5,943 nucleotides of DNA, from positions 1 through 5,943 of the forward strand of contig SLSM01000368.1 of the NCBI GenBank assembly GCA_007130445.1, written 5' to 3'. Below are positions 5,283 to 5,943 of the stretch, piece by piece (positions within the stretch are counted from its first letter, which is position 1; every line of letters starts with the position of its first letter). Position numbers and translations under genes: made by a program. Under the pieces are notes generated by a model. That model was not told the origin of the DNA. It saw nothing but the letters and a program-made list of their open reading frames with translations, and did not search any database. Origin of the DNA: Trueperaceae bacterium (GTDB lineage Bacteria; Deinococcota; Deinococci; Deinococcales; Trueperaceae).

Positions 5283-5943
5283 ATGACCGAACGACCGGAC
5301 TTCGGACGTCGCCTCGCCGGCAAGACGACCATCGTGACGGGTGCCTCGTCCGGCATCGGACGCGCCATCGCCATCACCTTCGCCCGCCACGGGGCCAACG
5401 TCGTCATGGCCGACGTCCGCGACGACCCGCGTGAGGGCGGCGATCCGACGCCAGCGATCATCGAGCGCGAGGGTGGGAGCGCACGGTTCGTGCACGCCGA
5501 CGTGTCGCGCTGGAGCGACGTCGACGCGCTCGTCCAGGGCGCCGTCGAGGCGTTCGGTCGCCTCGACGTGATCGTCAACAACGCCGCCATCAGCACGAAC
5601 CAAGCGCTCCTCGAGACGACCGAGGAGGACTGGGACCGCGTGATGGCGATCAACCTCAAGGGCGTCTTCTTCGGCTGCAAGCGCGCCGTACGGCAGATGC
5701 TCGAGCAAGAGCCGATCGACGAGGTGCGGGGGCGCATCGTCAACGTCTCGTCCCAACACGGCATGATCTGCTCGCCCAACAACTTCGCCTACGGCACCAG
5801 CAAGGCGGGCGTCGTGTACATGACCAGGCAGATCGCTTCCGACTACGCCAAGCGACAGATCGTCTGCAACGCCGTCGCGCCGGGCAAGATCGACACGGGC
5901 AAACCTGGCCCCGCCGCCTCCGAGGCGTCGCTGCAGTACTCCC
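5283..5943 (+). CDS. Short-chain dehydrogenase/reductase (SDR), classical type, 3' truncated by window end
   Basis: The frame is open from the ATG at 5283 to the window end, giving 220 residues of what is normally a 250-280 residue NAD(P)-dependent oxidoreductase. The cofactor motif is TGASSGIG (19-26). The acidic Asp44 at the end of the second strand (VVMADVR) favours NAD+ over NADP+. The NNAA motif is at 99-102, the structural Asn124 is in MAINLKG, and the catalytic residues are Ser157, Tyr170 and Lys174 (YGTSK, 170-174). An insertion of about six to nine residues (EQEPIDEVRG, 141-150) precedes the Ser strand, as in some glucose 1-dehydrogenase-like SDRs. The segment after NAVAPGKIDT (196-205) runs into the variable substrate region, so the substrate is undefined. 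The gene has its own Shine-Dalgarno and a strong promoter, and is divergent from iclR. It is probably the first gene of an IclR-controlled catabolic operon continuing beyond the window. Confidence 0.9.
   Translation, partial: MTERPDFGRRLAGKTTIVTGASSGIGRAIAITFARHGANVVMADVRDDPREGGDPTPAIIEREGGSARFVHADVSRWSDVDALVQGAVEAFGRLDVIVNNAAISTNQALLETTEEDWDRVMAINLKGVFFGCKRAVRQMLEQEPIDEVRGRIVNVSSQHGMICSPNNFAYGTSKAGVVYMTRQIASDYAKRQIVCNAVAPGKIDTGKPGPAASEASLQYS

Noticed and set aside
5619..5645. Similarity between the SDR segment GACCGAGGAGGACTGGGA and the stretch at 78-100
   Set aside because: The match is short and arises from Thr-Glu-Glu codons in one place and a Shine-Dalgarno in the other; no repeat structure or flanking signal.
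5087..5782. A 231-codon minus-strand frame opposite the SDR gene and covering the divergent promoter region
   Set aside because: The plus strand carries a complete set of SDR motifs with a Shine-Dalgarno. The antisense translation has no family resemblance and would run through the promoter and operator.

Overview
The window is very GC-rich and densely coding, with short gaps and strong G/C preference at third codon positions. There are signs of leaderless translation starts (a -10-like hexamer 5 to 6 nt before an ATG, with no Shine-Dalgarno). This points to a high-GC actinobacterium or a related lineage; nothing fixes the genus. No tRNA, rRNA, CRISPR array, insertion sequence or integration scar is visible.

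Left block (1-2927, all plus strand). The last 30 codons of an upstream gene, possibly a pyruvate:ferredoxin oxidoreductase, are followed after 1 nt by a dihydroorotate dehydrogenase-like flavoprotein. That protein lacks the usual catalytic Cys/Ser, so it probably does not make orotate. Next come a CDKN3-type CX5R protein phosphatase and a monomeric sarcosine oxidase / N-methyltryptophan oxidase-type flavoenzyme that keeps the covalent-FAD cysteine. The last two genes each appear to have their own leaderless promoter.

Right block (2924-5943). On the minus strand, an IclR-family regulator is followed 4 bp later by an M81 (MlrC-like) zinc metallopeptidase. Divergent from them, on the plus strand, is an SDR dehydrogenase cut off by the window end. 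The roughly 200-bp gap between the regulator and the SDR holds a near-consensus sigma70-type promoter (TTGACA-N17-AATAAT). Just after it lies a GAAAC-N3-GTTTC palindrome, a good candidate operator for the adjacent IclR protein. The block looks like a small regulated catabolic cassette (regulator, amide or peptide hydrolase, dehydrogenase) whose substrate cannot be read from the sequence.

The blocks meet at 2924-2927, where the palindrome CTAG supplies a TAG stop to the oxidase on one strand and the metallopeptidase on the other. Codon choice also shifts there: hand-counted samples on the right have lower GC3, more GAA and fewer CTG codons. The cassette may therefore have a different history from its left neighbours. 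No wholly new system was recognised. The most check-worthy items are the IclR operator/promoter arrangement, the composition break at the shared stop, and the undefined role of the M81-IclR-SDR cassette.
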